DNA of 64,000 nt, taken from contig NC_061129.1 of NCBI RefSeq assembly GCF_905220365.1, positions 5,890,803 to 5,954,802 of the forward strand. Direction: 5' to 3'. Shown here piece after piece: positions 36,701 through 51,700 of this stretch. This DNA comes from Vanessa cardui (lineage: Eukaryota > Arthropoda > Insecta > Lepidoptera > Nymphalidae). Both the position numbers and the translations under genes were made by a program. Below the pieces are notes generated by a model. That model saw only the letters and a program-made list of their open reading frames with translations, did no database searches and was not told the origin of the DNA. Position 1 is the first letter of the stretch; each line of letters opens with the position of its first letter.

Positions 36701-39700
36701 CCCACCATACACACAGCATTACCTTGTTGCGAGTTAATCCGGGTTTTGCCACAGTCTGTGAAGCTTGACCGGCCTTTGACCACGATCTTTTTCGCAGGTT
36801 CTTGTCGTATGTGATCCACTTTTCATCACCAGTTATCAGCTTCTTCAAAAATGGTTCGGTTTCATTACGTCGTAATAAAGAATCACAAATGAGTACACGG
36901 TTCATTAGGTTTCTTTCAGTGAGTTCATGAGGCACCCATATATCGAGCTTTTTTGTGTACCCAGCTTTATTCAAATGAGTCAAAACCGTTTTGTGGTCAA
37001 TTGCCAGTTCTTCAGCTACATCGTAACTACTAATATGCCGATCTTGCTCCACTTTTTCAAAAATGGCATCAATTTTGTCCGTAACAGGGCGACCAGAGCG
37101 AGATGCATCTTTGATATCAAAATTTCCGCCTTGAAAACGCTTAAACCAAACTTGCGCTACTCTCACAGATACTGCATTAGGTCCATAAACATCACAAATT
37201 TTTTTCGCGGCTTGAGTTGCATTTTTACCTTTTTTATAGTGAAATTTTAAAATGTATCGAATTTCTTCTTTAGATTCACTCATTTTAACAATTACAAAAA
37301 CGAATGAAAATCAGACCAATTCCTAATTTGAATTTGGAAGTGCCTTCTTTAAAATTAAAACTTTTTAATGATACCAAAACCAGCCAGATACAAATGGTAT
37401 AGCCAAAGAGATTTTATTACAAGTTCATTCATACTATATGCGAAAAGACTTTTTCCCCAACCTAATATATCGGCTATATTGTCTTTGACAAAATTCTGTC
37501 ACATTAGACCATCTCCAGAGGAGAGGAGGTCTTTACCCAGCAGAGGCATCACTGCAGAATGTTCCTGCATTGTATTCATTTTCTAATTTAAGAAAATGAT
37601 TCAGAAGTTGTACCACCACTCCATTCATTAAATATAAAATATAGTAGTGAAATTACGCATTCGATAAACAATAATTACACACTAAGACTTAAGTTATTTT
37701 AGAAATAATTTGAAGTATTGGACTTCTCCATCCATTGATACAACTTTAATTGAAACTACATTCAATATAAACTTGTATATATTTCAAGCTTTTGTTTAAT
37801 TTAACCTGTTAGGATTTGTGGGTCAAATTTTGCCACTCAATTTAACACTAGTTTCACATCCAACGGGTTAAGCTGAATTTTTTCAACGTTTGTTTATTAT
37901 TCGTTTATATGCTTCGCTTTAACAAAAGATTTGTTCCAAAAAAGTTGCATTTTAATTAACTTATTTGAATCTACGTTTAGCGCTGGTTTTTACACATGTA
38001 CCTATAATTAAGTCAAATAAATACGTATTATGAATATTGACGTAAACGTTACAAAACAAAATAGTAATATTTTAGTACAATAAGATCCGTCAAACAAAAG
38101 TATACTTTATTGAATTTTTATCGAGAGGGTGTCTGTTTACTTATTTTTAACTGGCCACAAAGTCCCAGTGTAATGGACCGGTTTGATCGGGTTTTTCTGA
38201 ATCACCGACAGCATTTTTGTTTATTTTCTATATCGTTATTCGCCATGATACATTTTGTATTTCGAATAAAACCATAATATTGTGCAATTGTCGAGAACGC
38301 ATCGCAACGTTATCCATCTTCAACTACGAATATTTAGTCGTTAATCTTTAGGTATTTACGTAATTTTTATAAATATCTATGATCCGCTGGTATTGCCAGA
38401 TTACATAACTAATGTTGTTCATGATTACGATTGTCAAACTAGAATATATTACCCTTTCAATATTAAAACATCTCTCAATATCAATCAAAAATGAATTATA
38501 CAGTAACTATTTGATCTGTATAGAATATCATTACAATATTTTGTCCGTTAATTTAAATATACGTGTTATCCCTGTGTTATCCAATATGATATAAAATAAA
38601 CTAGAATTATTATAGTGTTTAAAATTGTAGATGGTATAAAGTAGTAATGTTGAAATTGTTTTACAGGGCTGAACATAGAGGCGGGGTTTATGTCTCCGAT
38701 GTCCCCGCCGGAGATGAAGCCAGACACGGCGATGCTGGACGGGATGCGGGACGATGCCACCTCCCCGCCCGCGATGAGGAATTACCCCCCGAACCATCCT
38801 CTCAGCGGTTCCAAGCATCTTTGTTCGATTTGCGGTGACAGAGCATCGGGAAAACATTACGGAGTGTACAGGTATACGATAAGTGTTAGACTTTAGCAGA
38901 ATCCTACCCATTTTAGGTTCATATCCAGACGATTATATTTGCTATGTCTATGCTATGTTTGTTTTGGATGTGTATTGAATTAAAACGACTGAAACCAGTA
39001 AACTATTTATTTTATAAATTGCATTTATATTTACATTATTATGAAATCACACAACACGCTGACATATTTAACTAAAAGAAAATTATTATAATTATTACTT
39101 TTCTTTAGTTTATTTTACTTGTGGATCTTGCCCGAAGGCAATAAAAAATAATTTATAACAAAATTAATTAAAACATAGTATTGCTGAATTGTTTTTGATT
39201 TAATATATATTTCATGGAAATGTATCGATATTAAATATTTTAGAGAATTGATAAGAGGAGTCAACGGCGCGTCTCGGAAACTCAATTTTATTAAAGCTCT
39301 ACATGCACCGTGGCTGTAATAGTATTACTTTTATAAGTATAAATATACACAGTCCTGTCTAGACTTCTAGACAGCAGTTATGTACGAAAATATAATGAAG
39401 GTATATACATTGCTGTAGACAGGTTGCTAGTAGGTACAGCGCTGTCGGTGGCTTGTAGATGAATAATTTTATCGTACAAAATTGAATAATTCTCGCGTGT
39501 TACAATTCTTCAAACAATTTAGTACAGCTGCGAACGCGTGGGAGGCGGCTTGTGTACACGGTATTATTCCACCTTTGTACAATCTCAACTTATGTATTAT
39601 TGAAACAATTTACAATTCTATCGATCGTCGGCCGTCTGTAATGTCATGCAAGAGACATTTTATTTTCACCTTGAAAATACTTTAGGTTGGAAATCATTCA

Positions 39701-42700
39701 GTCGAAGGCAGGTAAATGGATTATGGGTAGCCGACATAAATTGATTTTGCAATACCCGTATTACCATAATTTTGAATTCGTATTCTTTTGTTGAGCACGT
39801 ACTCGATCACGTGTTACGTAAATATTCAACGGCGAAATTTATATTTAATTATAATTTTATGAAGAAAAAACTAAATGTACAGGAAATTGACTCAGACGAC
39901 AAAAAAAGTACATTTACATACATGCATTTAATATAAGAATTGTTTCGCGAGTTGCATTCATTATAAAGAGACCATGTTATAGTCTATCGATCTGCGAATG
40001 TAATTTAGTGCTTCGTGCGTCCCGCTCACAGCGCCGAGATCTGGACATAGGTAGAGCCGGCCTTATATGTAACATTTTTTTAAGTGTTCCTTAAATATCT
40101 GGACCGAAACTGGTTTCGGAATGGTTTTGTCTCTTCGTTTTGGATCCTCGATCAAAGAGTTTTCACTTTAAAAAGTTTTTTCTTTATTTGAGCGTATTAT
40201 CGGACTCAGTTAATATACCATAATTTCTTCTTAACGTGTAACACCAAAAATCGAAATGATTGCAAAAAGTCGTTGATTTTAGGGCACAGCTGTACTGTTT
40301 CTCATAAGTGAAAGTGGTATTTTTCTTTAAATGCGGCTCTGACGTGCTTTCGAAATGTACACGCAACGAAATAATTATACATGTCGTCAGATAAAAATAC
40401 TCAAGTACAGAAACAATGGACTCTTAATATTATGTACACATAGGTATACTTAAAAAATATAATCGCTTATATATGGTTACAATTTGGTTTCGTTTTATTA
40501 CAATAATATAGTAATACAGAAGTTAGACATAAAAAAAAAAAACGACGGTTTATCATATTTCTATAAACTATACATACATATTCACGTAATAATGTATTAA
40601 ATTAAAAAAAAAAAACAACGTTTGAAAGTAATATTCGCAGAACGTGTATGGCGATAGCCTTTGATATGTTTATCACTTTTGATAAAAGTATTTGATTACT
40701 TTGACTTTCACCTGTGACTTCGAATATATTTTTCAATATCACACCTATTATATACATGTACACATGCATAGCGTATATAAATATTGGTCAAAACAAAGCC
40801 GGATATGGATTAACGTTGACAGTGGACGCATGCCTTTAAGGTGATTCGTGTCATCCTCTCAGAATAATGACGTTATTAATGACTCGAGTAGAGGGAATTG
40901 CCTAAGTGCGCACTTTCTTGCTTGTTGCGACTCGCTCGCTTATGATTACTCAGGATGGAGGACAGATATCAATCCCGTATTGCTTAACTCGATTATCAAT
41001 TTCGTTTTGCTATCATAAGAAGAAAGTTCGAACAGATTCTCAAAAGGTGGCCCGTTTAACCGTCTGGCGTCTTAAATATACGTAAAAAAAAACTATATGT
41101 ACATACATACATAAATATTATCTAGATTGATTTTAGAATATACTCGTTATGGAATAGTATGCTAATTTCCTCAATTAAAAAGCGTTTTATTTTAATAGAT
41201 ATAATTTTTGTCATTAGTGTTGTGTATAAACACAGATTCATACTTTTTTAAATTCGAGCTATTTCTAATCAAGATATCTAAATTCTGATGTACTAATTAA
41301 TGTTTATATTCACCGGTTTCTCGAAATGAGGACATGAAATGTTTTTTGTTGAACATCATTAATTGCTAGACGTTTATAAGTTGATTTATCTCTCATCAAT
41401 ATCATGATATTTGGCTCAGTGATGGCTCTGTCACATATATCTATATCTATACCTATACTAGTATTATAAATGTGAGAGCAACTTTGTCTGCCTGTCTGTC
41501 TGTCGCTCTTTCACGACCAAACCAATGAATTGAATTTAATAAAATTTTCTGTGAAGCAAACTTGAACTCCAAGAAGAGACATATGCTACTTTATTGCATA
41601 ATATATGATAGCTAACCCCTAAAATATCAGCGAAGTCGCGAGCGACAACTATTATACATATAGTAGGTAAAAAGACATAGCTTTTTTCAAATAACCGTAT
41701 ATAATAATCGTTAACTAACCAAACGTGAAAAATTGCCGTGAGAATAGCTACATTATTGGTATTCGAATGTGCGAAAATTTTCACGCGCGGCCATTTTCTT
41801 TTTTAATATTTCTATTATGATGGTCGACAGACTCTGATTTTAGTGGCAATAAATTTTAAACAAATCGATATCATAAAAATTAATAGATTTGATATCGTTT
41901 AATTTTATAGGTAATCGAATACTTTGCTCGTCTTGTGAGTCTTCAAGAGATCTGATATTAGGTACGGATTGTATAAGATTTACATAGATATTTATTTACA
42001 GAACAGTTCAAATTAATAATAATATCTATGGCTTCTTACTGTTTGAAAGTCATCAGGCGTGTACGTTCACATCCATACGTATTCTGTAGTTCAGTTAATA
42101 CGTTGTTTTATATTTTTAAAAAACATCATTGATTATTTTTTCCTGATTTTTAGTGATACATTAGAATATAGAATACTAATTGGGGAAAATCTTAAAATCT
42201 ACTAAACTATTTTCGATATTGTTCACAATAAATAATTCATTAATTACATCAAAAGGTAGGATTGAATCGTAGAACATAGAATTTAATAAATTCAAAAGTC
42301 AGAATTCGTATGGCTTAATCGAAAGTACTATTGTTATAACTTCATTGATAATTATAAATCTATGCTAGATGTACATGCTACAACTGAAATTTATTTGTGA
42401 GATGCTTCACGCATGTCTTATAAATATTACCCTCTATACGTCTTCCGATGATAACTTTATTGATATTTAAAATTCCATAATTTTATTTATATGTTGGTGG
42501 CACATTGACGATGTAAAGAATAGTTAATATTTCTTACAGCGTCATTGTCAATGGGTGATGGTGACCTCTTACCATCAGGTGGCCCATATGCTCGTCCGGC
42601 AACCTATACAATAAAAAAAACCTACTTAAGATCAAAATTATTTATTGTTTAGCCTATATATTATTATGTTATGAAATTTTATACAAATGTAATTTATTCT

Positions 42701-45700
42701 CAATCGATTGGCTTAAAATTTTGCAAACGATAATCAATATAAATAAAATAATGTTTAATATTAAGGCCAAAGTCCAACTTCTGAATTAGCCAATGTCTCG
42801 TTTACAGTTGCGAAGGATGCAAAGGTTTCTTCAAACGTACCGTGAGGAAGGATCTCACGTATGCCTGTCGCGAAGAGAGGAATTGTATCATCGACAAGCG
42901 TCAGAGGAATCGTTGTCAGTACTGTCGTTATCAGAAATGCCTCGCGTGTGGTATGAAGAGAGAGGCCGTTCAAGAAGAGAGGCAGCGAGCGGCCAGGGGA
43001 GCCGAGGACGCACATCCGAGCAGCTCAGTACAAGTAATTCATGTATTTATTGTTTCTTTTTTATTATTATTATATTTTATTTTAGTAATAAGTTTTTATT
43101 AAAAATTCGATTTCGAATAATTAAAAATCTATTTATAATTTTGCTAGATATATGAAATATTTTGATATAACAACAGCAACAACAGCTGTGTAAATTCCCA
43201 CTGCGGGGCTAAGGTCTACTCTCCCTTTGAGGAGAAGGCTTGGAACATATTCCGCCACGCTGTCCCAATGCGGAATACACATGTGGCAGAATTTCTATGA
43301 AATTAGACACATACAGGTTTCCTCACGATGTTTTTCTTCACCGCCGAGATGAATCATAAACACTAATTAAGCACAGGAATTAGTGGTACTTGCCTGGGTT
43401 TTTTAACCCGCAATCATCGTTTAAGATGCACGCGTTCCAACCACTGGGCCATCTCGGCTCCTTTTGATATTAAGTTCAGATAAATGGTTGATCAATGATG
43501 CTTCTATACTGATAATGAAATACTGAAGTAGTAAGTTTGTCGACAATTTCAAATCAAAGTTTTATTTAATCAATCAATCCCTATTGAACCGTGATAATAT
43601 AAATTCTATCTAAAACAGGCCTTGTCCTTGTTCTTGCAAAGTTATTACACTTGAATACTTTTTAAAGGGCTTAGGATTTTAATAATCGAAGCAAATTTAG
43701 TCCAGTGAATAAAATATGTATGTATATTTCAACAGAAAATTACAAGTTGAAATCCAACCGAGTTTTAATAAACTTAATTTATATTTATAATGCGTTGCGT
43801 ACTTAGTCTTGAAAGTTGATATTCTTAGGAAATCTGAATGTGTGGAATTCAGCCATCGAGTCGTATTGAAACTCCATGGTGGGGTATACTCCAAATTTTC
43901 GTCTTGATAGGGGGGGAAGGGGGGTGATGTTACTTTTTTTTGCATTACTCTATAAAAGTTAGAGGTTATACTCTCAGGCAAATAAATGCTAAATAGTCAA
44001 TAAAAATGTCTCAGGTAATTAACTACAATGACTGCACTAAAAATAACGTGGGCAGTGACGCGCTCAGATTTCCTTGTTTATTGCTTGGCTATCAAAGTAA
44101 TTCCCTCGTAACGAGAACCTTAATTGACGATGACGATGAGATGTCTTTATTTTATATAGATACTTAAATATATTACATTGAGGAAATTTCAAGTTATTCT
44201 TAAACGTAATGTTGTATTCTTGTATCAAATATAAAAGTTTATAATAATGAGATTTCTACTAATGACGAACAAATTAGTCTATTGATAATATAGAAATCAC
44301 GCGGTAATAGGTTTTTAATTATCCGTTCGCTAATATGATTCGTTAATCTTTACTTATTATGCTCGTTAATGCTTCTTTCGACAGGCGCGTAAGATTCGCT
44401 TCCAATATAACTCGACACGTTAGGAATGCGAGTTCAAATTCTGCTATAGAAATGCGTTACATATTTTGTTATAGATGTTTCTCTAAAATTAATCGTTATT
44501 TCCATATCAAAAGATCAATTCGAATAGCGAGTTCGTGTATTGATAAACTTTATTGTTACTAATTTAAATAGTTTGTTCTATTAATGAAATCGTCGGTGTT
44601 ATGAATATTTTATATCAATTTACCTTCGTGGAAATCTACGATATTCGCCATTTGTTAGATCAGCTGCCGCTTCCGGAACGGTTACAAAACCGTGTTGTTG
44701 CTGAATTTATCAGATTTTTTTTAAATAAATTTACTGCGTAATGTTGTATCATCAGATGTTCAATCTATCGCCGTGTGTTCATGGTAACTTTTTTTTGTTA
44801 CTGTTACAGAAACCATGGACAATTAGCATATTGTTTTATCATAGTATTTCTCACGAGTATAACACATTTCTGATTCAATTTCGATTTTAAAGCTAGGCCT
44901 GTTAATAATTTTAATTTTATTAAAAAAGTATTTATTTCTAATATACAGAAGTATTTGCCGGTAAGTAAGTAAGTAAGTAAAATTCATAGAAAGTAACTCC
45001 TTCCTGGATAACCATTGAAAGTAACTCATAGACAAGATATGTGACATAAAAATAATTATTAAAAGACAAACGAATTGGTTTTTTATTTTTTAATTTGCTG
45101 TTCTCGTGAATGCGGTCCAAACGAGGTGCTGTTCATTACGCAATAAAGTTTTTATCAAACGATATTATATTAAAGAAAAAATGTCAGGGCGAAAAGATCT
45201 TTATCTTAATAATTACGGTACAGATTAAATCAAAATATTTTAAGTGAAGTTATGTCCTCATTAACTATGGAATTTAGAATAATATTGTCAATGATGTAGC
45301 TAGTAGTAGACGTTTCTATAATATGAATAATGAAATTAAATGTAGGCTTTGGAGAATATTAAGTTCTTCACACTATCTTCTTTCGTTCAATAAAATTATT
45401 TTTATACCTTTAGTTATTGTTAGTTCGTCAACTGTTAGGCATAAAAAGGTAGCATGTGTTCTTCGAATTTGCCTCATACTAAATTTTATCAAATTCGATT
45501 CAGTGATATGGCTGTCAAAGAGCTTGTGACAACACTGAATATTATTTATTTTTATTAATTAATTACTTAATACTAATACATAGACAGAGAGACGCGGATA
45601 AAGTACCTACATGTCTCTGTATCTATGTATAAATACACAGTTTTGTGTAATGTATAAATATGTCGTATAGATAAATCGCTTCGCGTTGTTTCGGCTGCGT

Positions 45701-48700
45701 GTTAAATGTTAGATATAATGTTTCGGGATAAAAGTTAAATATGTGCTATTCCATAAAAAAATCTATTTCTAAAAAAAATTCAATTCAGATCCGTTCAGCC
45801 GTTTCTTTCAAAGGGATAAGTATTAAAACAATGTAAAAATTGTGCCTTCATATATTTCTATCATCTTTTTTATATGTTGGAAAGTATTCAATTCAACTTT
45901 AGTATATACGCTATGACGTATTGAAGTGCTAAACTAATTGTATATACACAGTTACAAGTTTATTTATTTAAAACGAACACACTGTCGCTGATTCTGAATG
46001 GATCAATAACGGACACAATTATAAAGCGTATCGATATATACATACATATGTACATTGTACATGTGTGTTAATAATTCTATGACGGGCTATTGTGATCTTC
46101 GTGTGTGTGTGTGGATATTAACCGTCTAAAACAAATGTTACTTTTACAAAAATACTTTATAATGTTATTACTACGCTACGTAATATTAATCGATAATATT
46201 TCCTGCGTACGATCTCGAATGTCAGGGAAAACCTAAATATAACCTACGTAATATTTTATTCCAATGTGCATTAATTATGTATTAATATAAATTTATCACC
46301 AGAATGATATTAGCAACGTCTAAAGAAGGCATAGTAGTATCTAATTATAGAATAGAATAGATTCTTCGCCGTTCCATTCATCAATTTATATGTTTTGATA
46401 TTAAGATGTTGTATCATCTCGTGTTATTAAAGTCTAAGTTTATTTGCATAATACCGTAAATCGGCAAATGACATAATATCTTAGTAGTTATTTGTACATT
46501 TTTGTGTCCTGTATCTTATGGGAAGCTTGTTCAGTTTCGTGATAAGGTCCTTGGGATTACAGCAAATGCTATAAAGATCATTCAAAGCTGTAAATGCTAT
46601 CAGTCTTGTGTAATCTGAGCAGTTAAATTATTTTAATTATTAGAAACGCTATAACATGCAATTTGAAATACATATTTATTTTTTGAAACGAAAAAAAATT
46701 GCATATTTATGATTAATTTTAATGACGACCATAAAATGACGCCAGTGGTTTATAATAAGTACCTACTATGTATTTATTTTGTTTCTGTTGAGACCTGTTT
46801 TGATGGTTGAGAAAATATAGAATATATGGTTTTACCCTCTGATTTAAATAACTTGTTTAAAAGGTGTAATTCTGATCACTATTACAAGTAATGCTTTTCG
46901 AACTGTCCAAAGCCGAAGCTTCAAGGAAAATAATTAAAACATTAACATATGGCATAGGCTTCGCTTTGTTTTTTTTTTCGCAGTAAATACTTTTTCTTTC
47001 AACCTCTTAGTAAAACTTTACAACCCTCAAGTGGATCAAGATCACGATCCACAGTTTTCAGTGTAGACTCTAGTCGCTGATGGATAGAACTCATTAATAT
47101 TAAACAAAGATCGGTTTTATTTGTGGTATTTGGGTTTGTAATTTATCTCATGCTTAATAATTCTTTGATTTGGGTTTTGATTTAATATTTTATGGATGGC
47201 GCTAGGCGATAAATTATCTAGGGATACCTGCATGTGTCGAAAAATAACTGATGGCCATTCAGTCCAATAAGTCTTTTTACTTAGCTAGAAAGAAGTTCTC
47301 TGTCCACCCGTGGTATTTAATAAGTGTTATATATTACAACATATTATACTAGAAGTAGGTATTACAATAATCTATATCCTATACATATAATAAAATTAGA
47401 GTGTCGGTTTGTAATATTAAAATAGCCCTTTTTTACTCAATGCATATGTATGTATACACGGTGCATATACCAAAATAACATTTTTTACAATTTTTGTCGA
47501 TCTGTCTGTCGGTTTAATGTCTGTAAACTCAAACGCGTGCAAGGTCGCGGGCACAGCTAGATTATTATAATGAAGTTCTGTTTGATATATTTTTAAACAC
47601 AATTTACTTGGCTATAAATAAAACAAATGATATTTTCTCAAGTAGGTGTGGGAGACATAAACATTAAACACTATCATACTTAGCTGTGACATTGTTAGTT
47701 CGTTAGTCACAAGGTTGTAGGTATAATTTATTCGTTGGCCTCGACCGAGGTCTACGTCCTTCAAAGTATAAAGGATAGATTACTTTGTACTAGTAAATAT
47801 GTATTCTATATAAATATTCGTTTACGTAACTTTTATAGAATATAATGTATAGTTACTTATAAATAAACTAGCGAACCGCCCCAGCTTCACTGCAATACTT
47901 ATGCTTAATATTCTACAGAATTTGTTTGTTTACGACACCACATTCGAAACATCAAAAATTATCAATGTTTATTTACTATATTTTGCATGTATTATATACA
48001 AAAATCTATCGAATCACTCTATCTATTGTAAAAAATTGCATCAAAATCCTTTACGTATTTTAAAGATAATACGACTAAGCAAACATAGGGACAGACAGAC
48101 TATGCAAATATAAATATGTAATGATATTATGATACTCGTAACAAATATAAATGTCATGGTTGATTTCACGTTCTTATATGTTAATTATTTTCGCTAAATT
48201 TTCGCGATAGCATTAAATTAGTATTAGATAAATATAGCCGTCATTTGTTTATATTTAGACGAATATTCGTGGCATATAAGTTCATGCATGTTGTTGTGTC
48301 GTTTCCGCACTTAAAAATTCTATCGTTGCCAAGTAATTAACCGCCTACTATACTTGTTTTCAGGAAACATTTAATTACCCACTTGTATGTCAGTACCGCA
48401 GTACGATTAAAGAATGATAATTTATTCAGAACTAAGAATTTTATGTAAATAAATGTATGTTGAATACGACACATTATTGTGTAATATTTTATATTAATGT
48501 TACTTGACACTATTGTAGGGATTCGTTCGAATCTTCATAGTTCAATAGGTATAGTGTAGGTATTGCTTTTCAGGGACTGTAATAGGGTAATTTTGGTAAC
48601 GAAAAATGAATCATGAAATTTGATTAAATTTTAAAATGTGTTGAAAATATACTTAAATATTCTGTTTATTGTTTTATTATATTAAAATTAAAAGGCGTAA

Positions 48701-51700
48701 TTTTTAGTGTATATCACGTGGCCTAAAACAAGAGCCGCTATGAAAAGCGCTATGGTATGACGTCATGTAGGCAAAAACTATCATTTAATATCATCTGATA
48801 CTTTAATAATTAACTTTTTTGGAGTTTGAATGCTAGTATTTGTTCTAACTAGTAACTACACATCAACGATAGCGATCGTAATTCATAATTTACCCAAAGA
48901 ATGACATACCAAACTATAGCAATAGCTGTTAATATTAGTACATACACAACTGTCTTTTTTTTACTAATTATACGTCACCAAAACGTCCGACAGCGTTTTT
49001 GCAGGAATAAAATAGGTTTAAAATGAAAATTAATTTTAATGGCAAGAAAATATTTATGTGCCAAAATATATTTTTTGTGTCTTCATATTAGTAAAATCAA
49101 TATTGTGAAGTACCTTTTCAAACTTAGTAGAATACCCAAACGCATGGATTAGAAATCTGAATCCCTTGTAAAATGTTTTTGTATCGTTGTAAACGTTGCA
49201 GTTATATTTCCGCCAATAAATATGTTTTATTCAAATCTCGATGAACTAGGTAACATATGTTTTAATTTGAACATATATGCTAATTGGTTGATATTGAATT
49301 ATCACGGACATCAAATAAACTTTCATAATGCAGGAATCTTCTTTTCTTTCATAATTGTGTGAATCATACTTAAGTGACAGGAGGTCAATTGTTAAAGTCA
49401 AGGGATTTTTATCTGAATCCTACAGTGTCGTTTAGTGTGTACCGCAAGGGGCTAACCTTGGACCCCAACTTTATAAAATATTTCAATGTGACAAAGTCCC
49501 GACAGTTATTATTTGCTCAAGTTTTGAAATTACTAAGACCTATCATTCTTTGGCTGATGATAAAGTATTCCAAAGCAATGAACAAGAGATCCAAAAGACT
49601 TTATATAAAAACAGTCCTCTAAAGGAAATTAATAGTATTTGTAACTTTTAATCCGGAGTAATTATACTTATTATATTATATTTTAAAGCTGCATATAATC
49701 AATTTCTTGCTTTTGTGTTGCGTCATTGTAGAAACTTCAAGTCTACTAAAATTTGTCTTGACAATACTTTCGTACGTTGTATTATTACCGCAGAAATGTT
49801 TGGAATTCCCATTATGATGTCCATATTCAGCTAATTGAACGAATACCGACAGAAAATATTTATGTGGCATTTAACGTATACTTATACGACTCAAAGCTAC
49901 CGTTATTACATTGATCGATTAAACTGTTACAAAACGAATTGGTTCAAATTTAGGATACAATATGGAATGAAATTCTTGAATTTATATTTGAATTAGTTTC
50001 CAAAGTTGGTGTTGCATTGTGGATGTAAGAAATTATTAACACATACTTTATATGTATTAATTGGTGGAAAACAGAAGAAATGAGATTCTTGACGATTCTT
50101 CTCGAAATAATATATATTCCAAACGGCAGCTGTAAGGTTAATATAATAACGACTCCAAAATGTTCTCAGAAACTACTTGAACAATATACATTTATTTAGA
50201 TTCCTTTTTATTGTACTATATTTTTAGTTTGACTAAAATATAGTATAATTTTGTTGAGTTCAATTAACTTACCAGTGTAAATGTGTTATTCGATAATGCA
50301 ATCACAGTAACTAGAAACGTATGTACGTATGTATTATTGTGACGTACAAATAAAATCTCAATTATTATTATGAAATGTTACAGGAGCTATCGATCGAACG
50401 ACTTCTGGAGATGGAGTCCCTCGTGGCCGACCCGAGTGAGGAGTTCCAGTTCCTTCGCGTCGGACCCGACAGCAACGTGCCGCCGCGCTACCGTGCGCCG
50501 GTTTCCAGTCTTTGTCAAATAGGTAAGACATTATTCCCACAATTGGTACCGTTCAATTTCTTTTTCTCTCTCTCTGAAGTATACCTGTTGGTTCCCTTAA
50601 AGTCTTAATATATACTGGAAACCCGCCCAGCCAAGCACGGGTCAAATGCTATTACTAAAAATACTACAGTATTTGTTTATTATTACAAAACATCACTTTA
50701 GAAACTTCCAATTTTATCAGCGTTTATTTACTATATTGTCCATGTACTATATATCTCGAATTCTCGAATGACTCTATCTAGAAAAAAAACTCATTAAATT
50801 CCGTTGCATAATTTTAAAGATCTAAGCATACATAGAGCGGCAGTAAGCGCAAGGTCGCTTACTATGTAATGATATCAATATTTATATTGTATTTGTTATT
50901 TTGTTTTCTCGTTGTTACAATGACTATTTTAGACACTGATACAAGTGACTGTTACTTGTAACTGACTGACTATATAGTAAAGCTTTAAATGTATAATGTG
51001 TGTCCATTCCATAAAAATCATAGAAAACAATCATGTAAAAATAAATCGTTTTGCATCTAAAATGTGCCCGTACATTGGTTTTAAAATAATACCTCGATAC
51101 CTCTTTAAGTAATCAACTTAAGGAAAATGGATATCTTTATTTCTATCCTTTAGGGAAGGGGCTATGTATGCCTCTAACTCTCTGTAAAAACTAAACAAAT
51201 AATAATTTAGAGACAAAGAAACAAAATGTTAAAAAAAAAAATCAATTAATTCTGAAAAAGATACCAATTAATTATAATGGACTTAAAATAACCTTACGTA
51301 GCTCAAAAAGGGCCTAATTTATTTGCAGCGTTGCGGACAGATATATCTGATTGTTCAAAACATTCAAACAATGTTGATATTCGACTTTTTTCATTCGTCT
51401 TTCGATAAAAATAAAACAAGAAAGTTTTGATTAAAATTCAATAACAAAATACCAATATGAACATTTGATATTCATTTACATAAGTAAAATAATACTTATA
51501 AATAACAGGTTTTAAACGACTATTTATTATGCACGCGCTCAACAACTGTATAGATATGTTTATATACATACATTAATTAATGTTTATTAAAAACTTAATA
51601 GCCGTGTATATGCTATTGGTGGGCAAATCCTTCTAATGGATCAGGCTTGGACCTTTGGACCATCACGTTACTTCCGTGCCGTTTGACGTGATAGAGCTCT

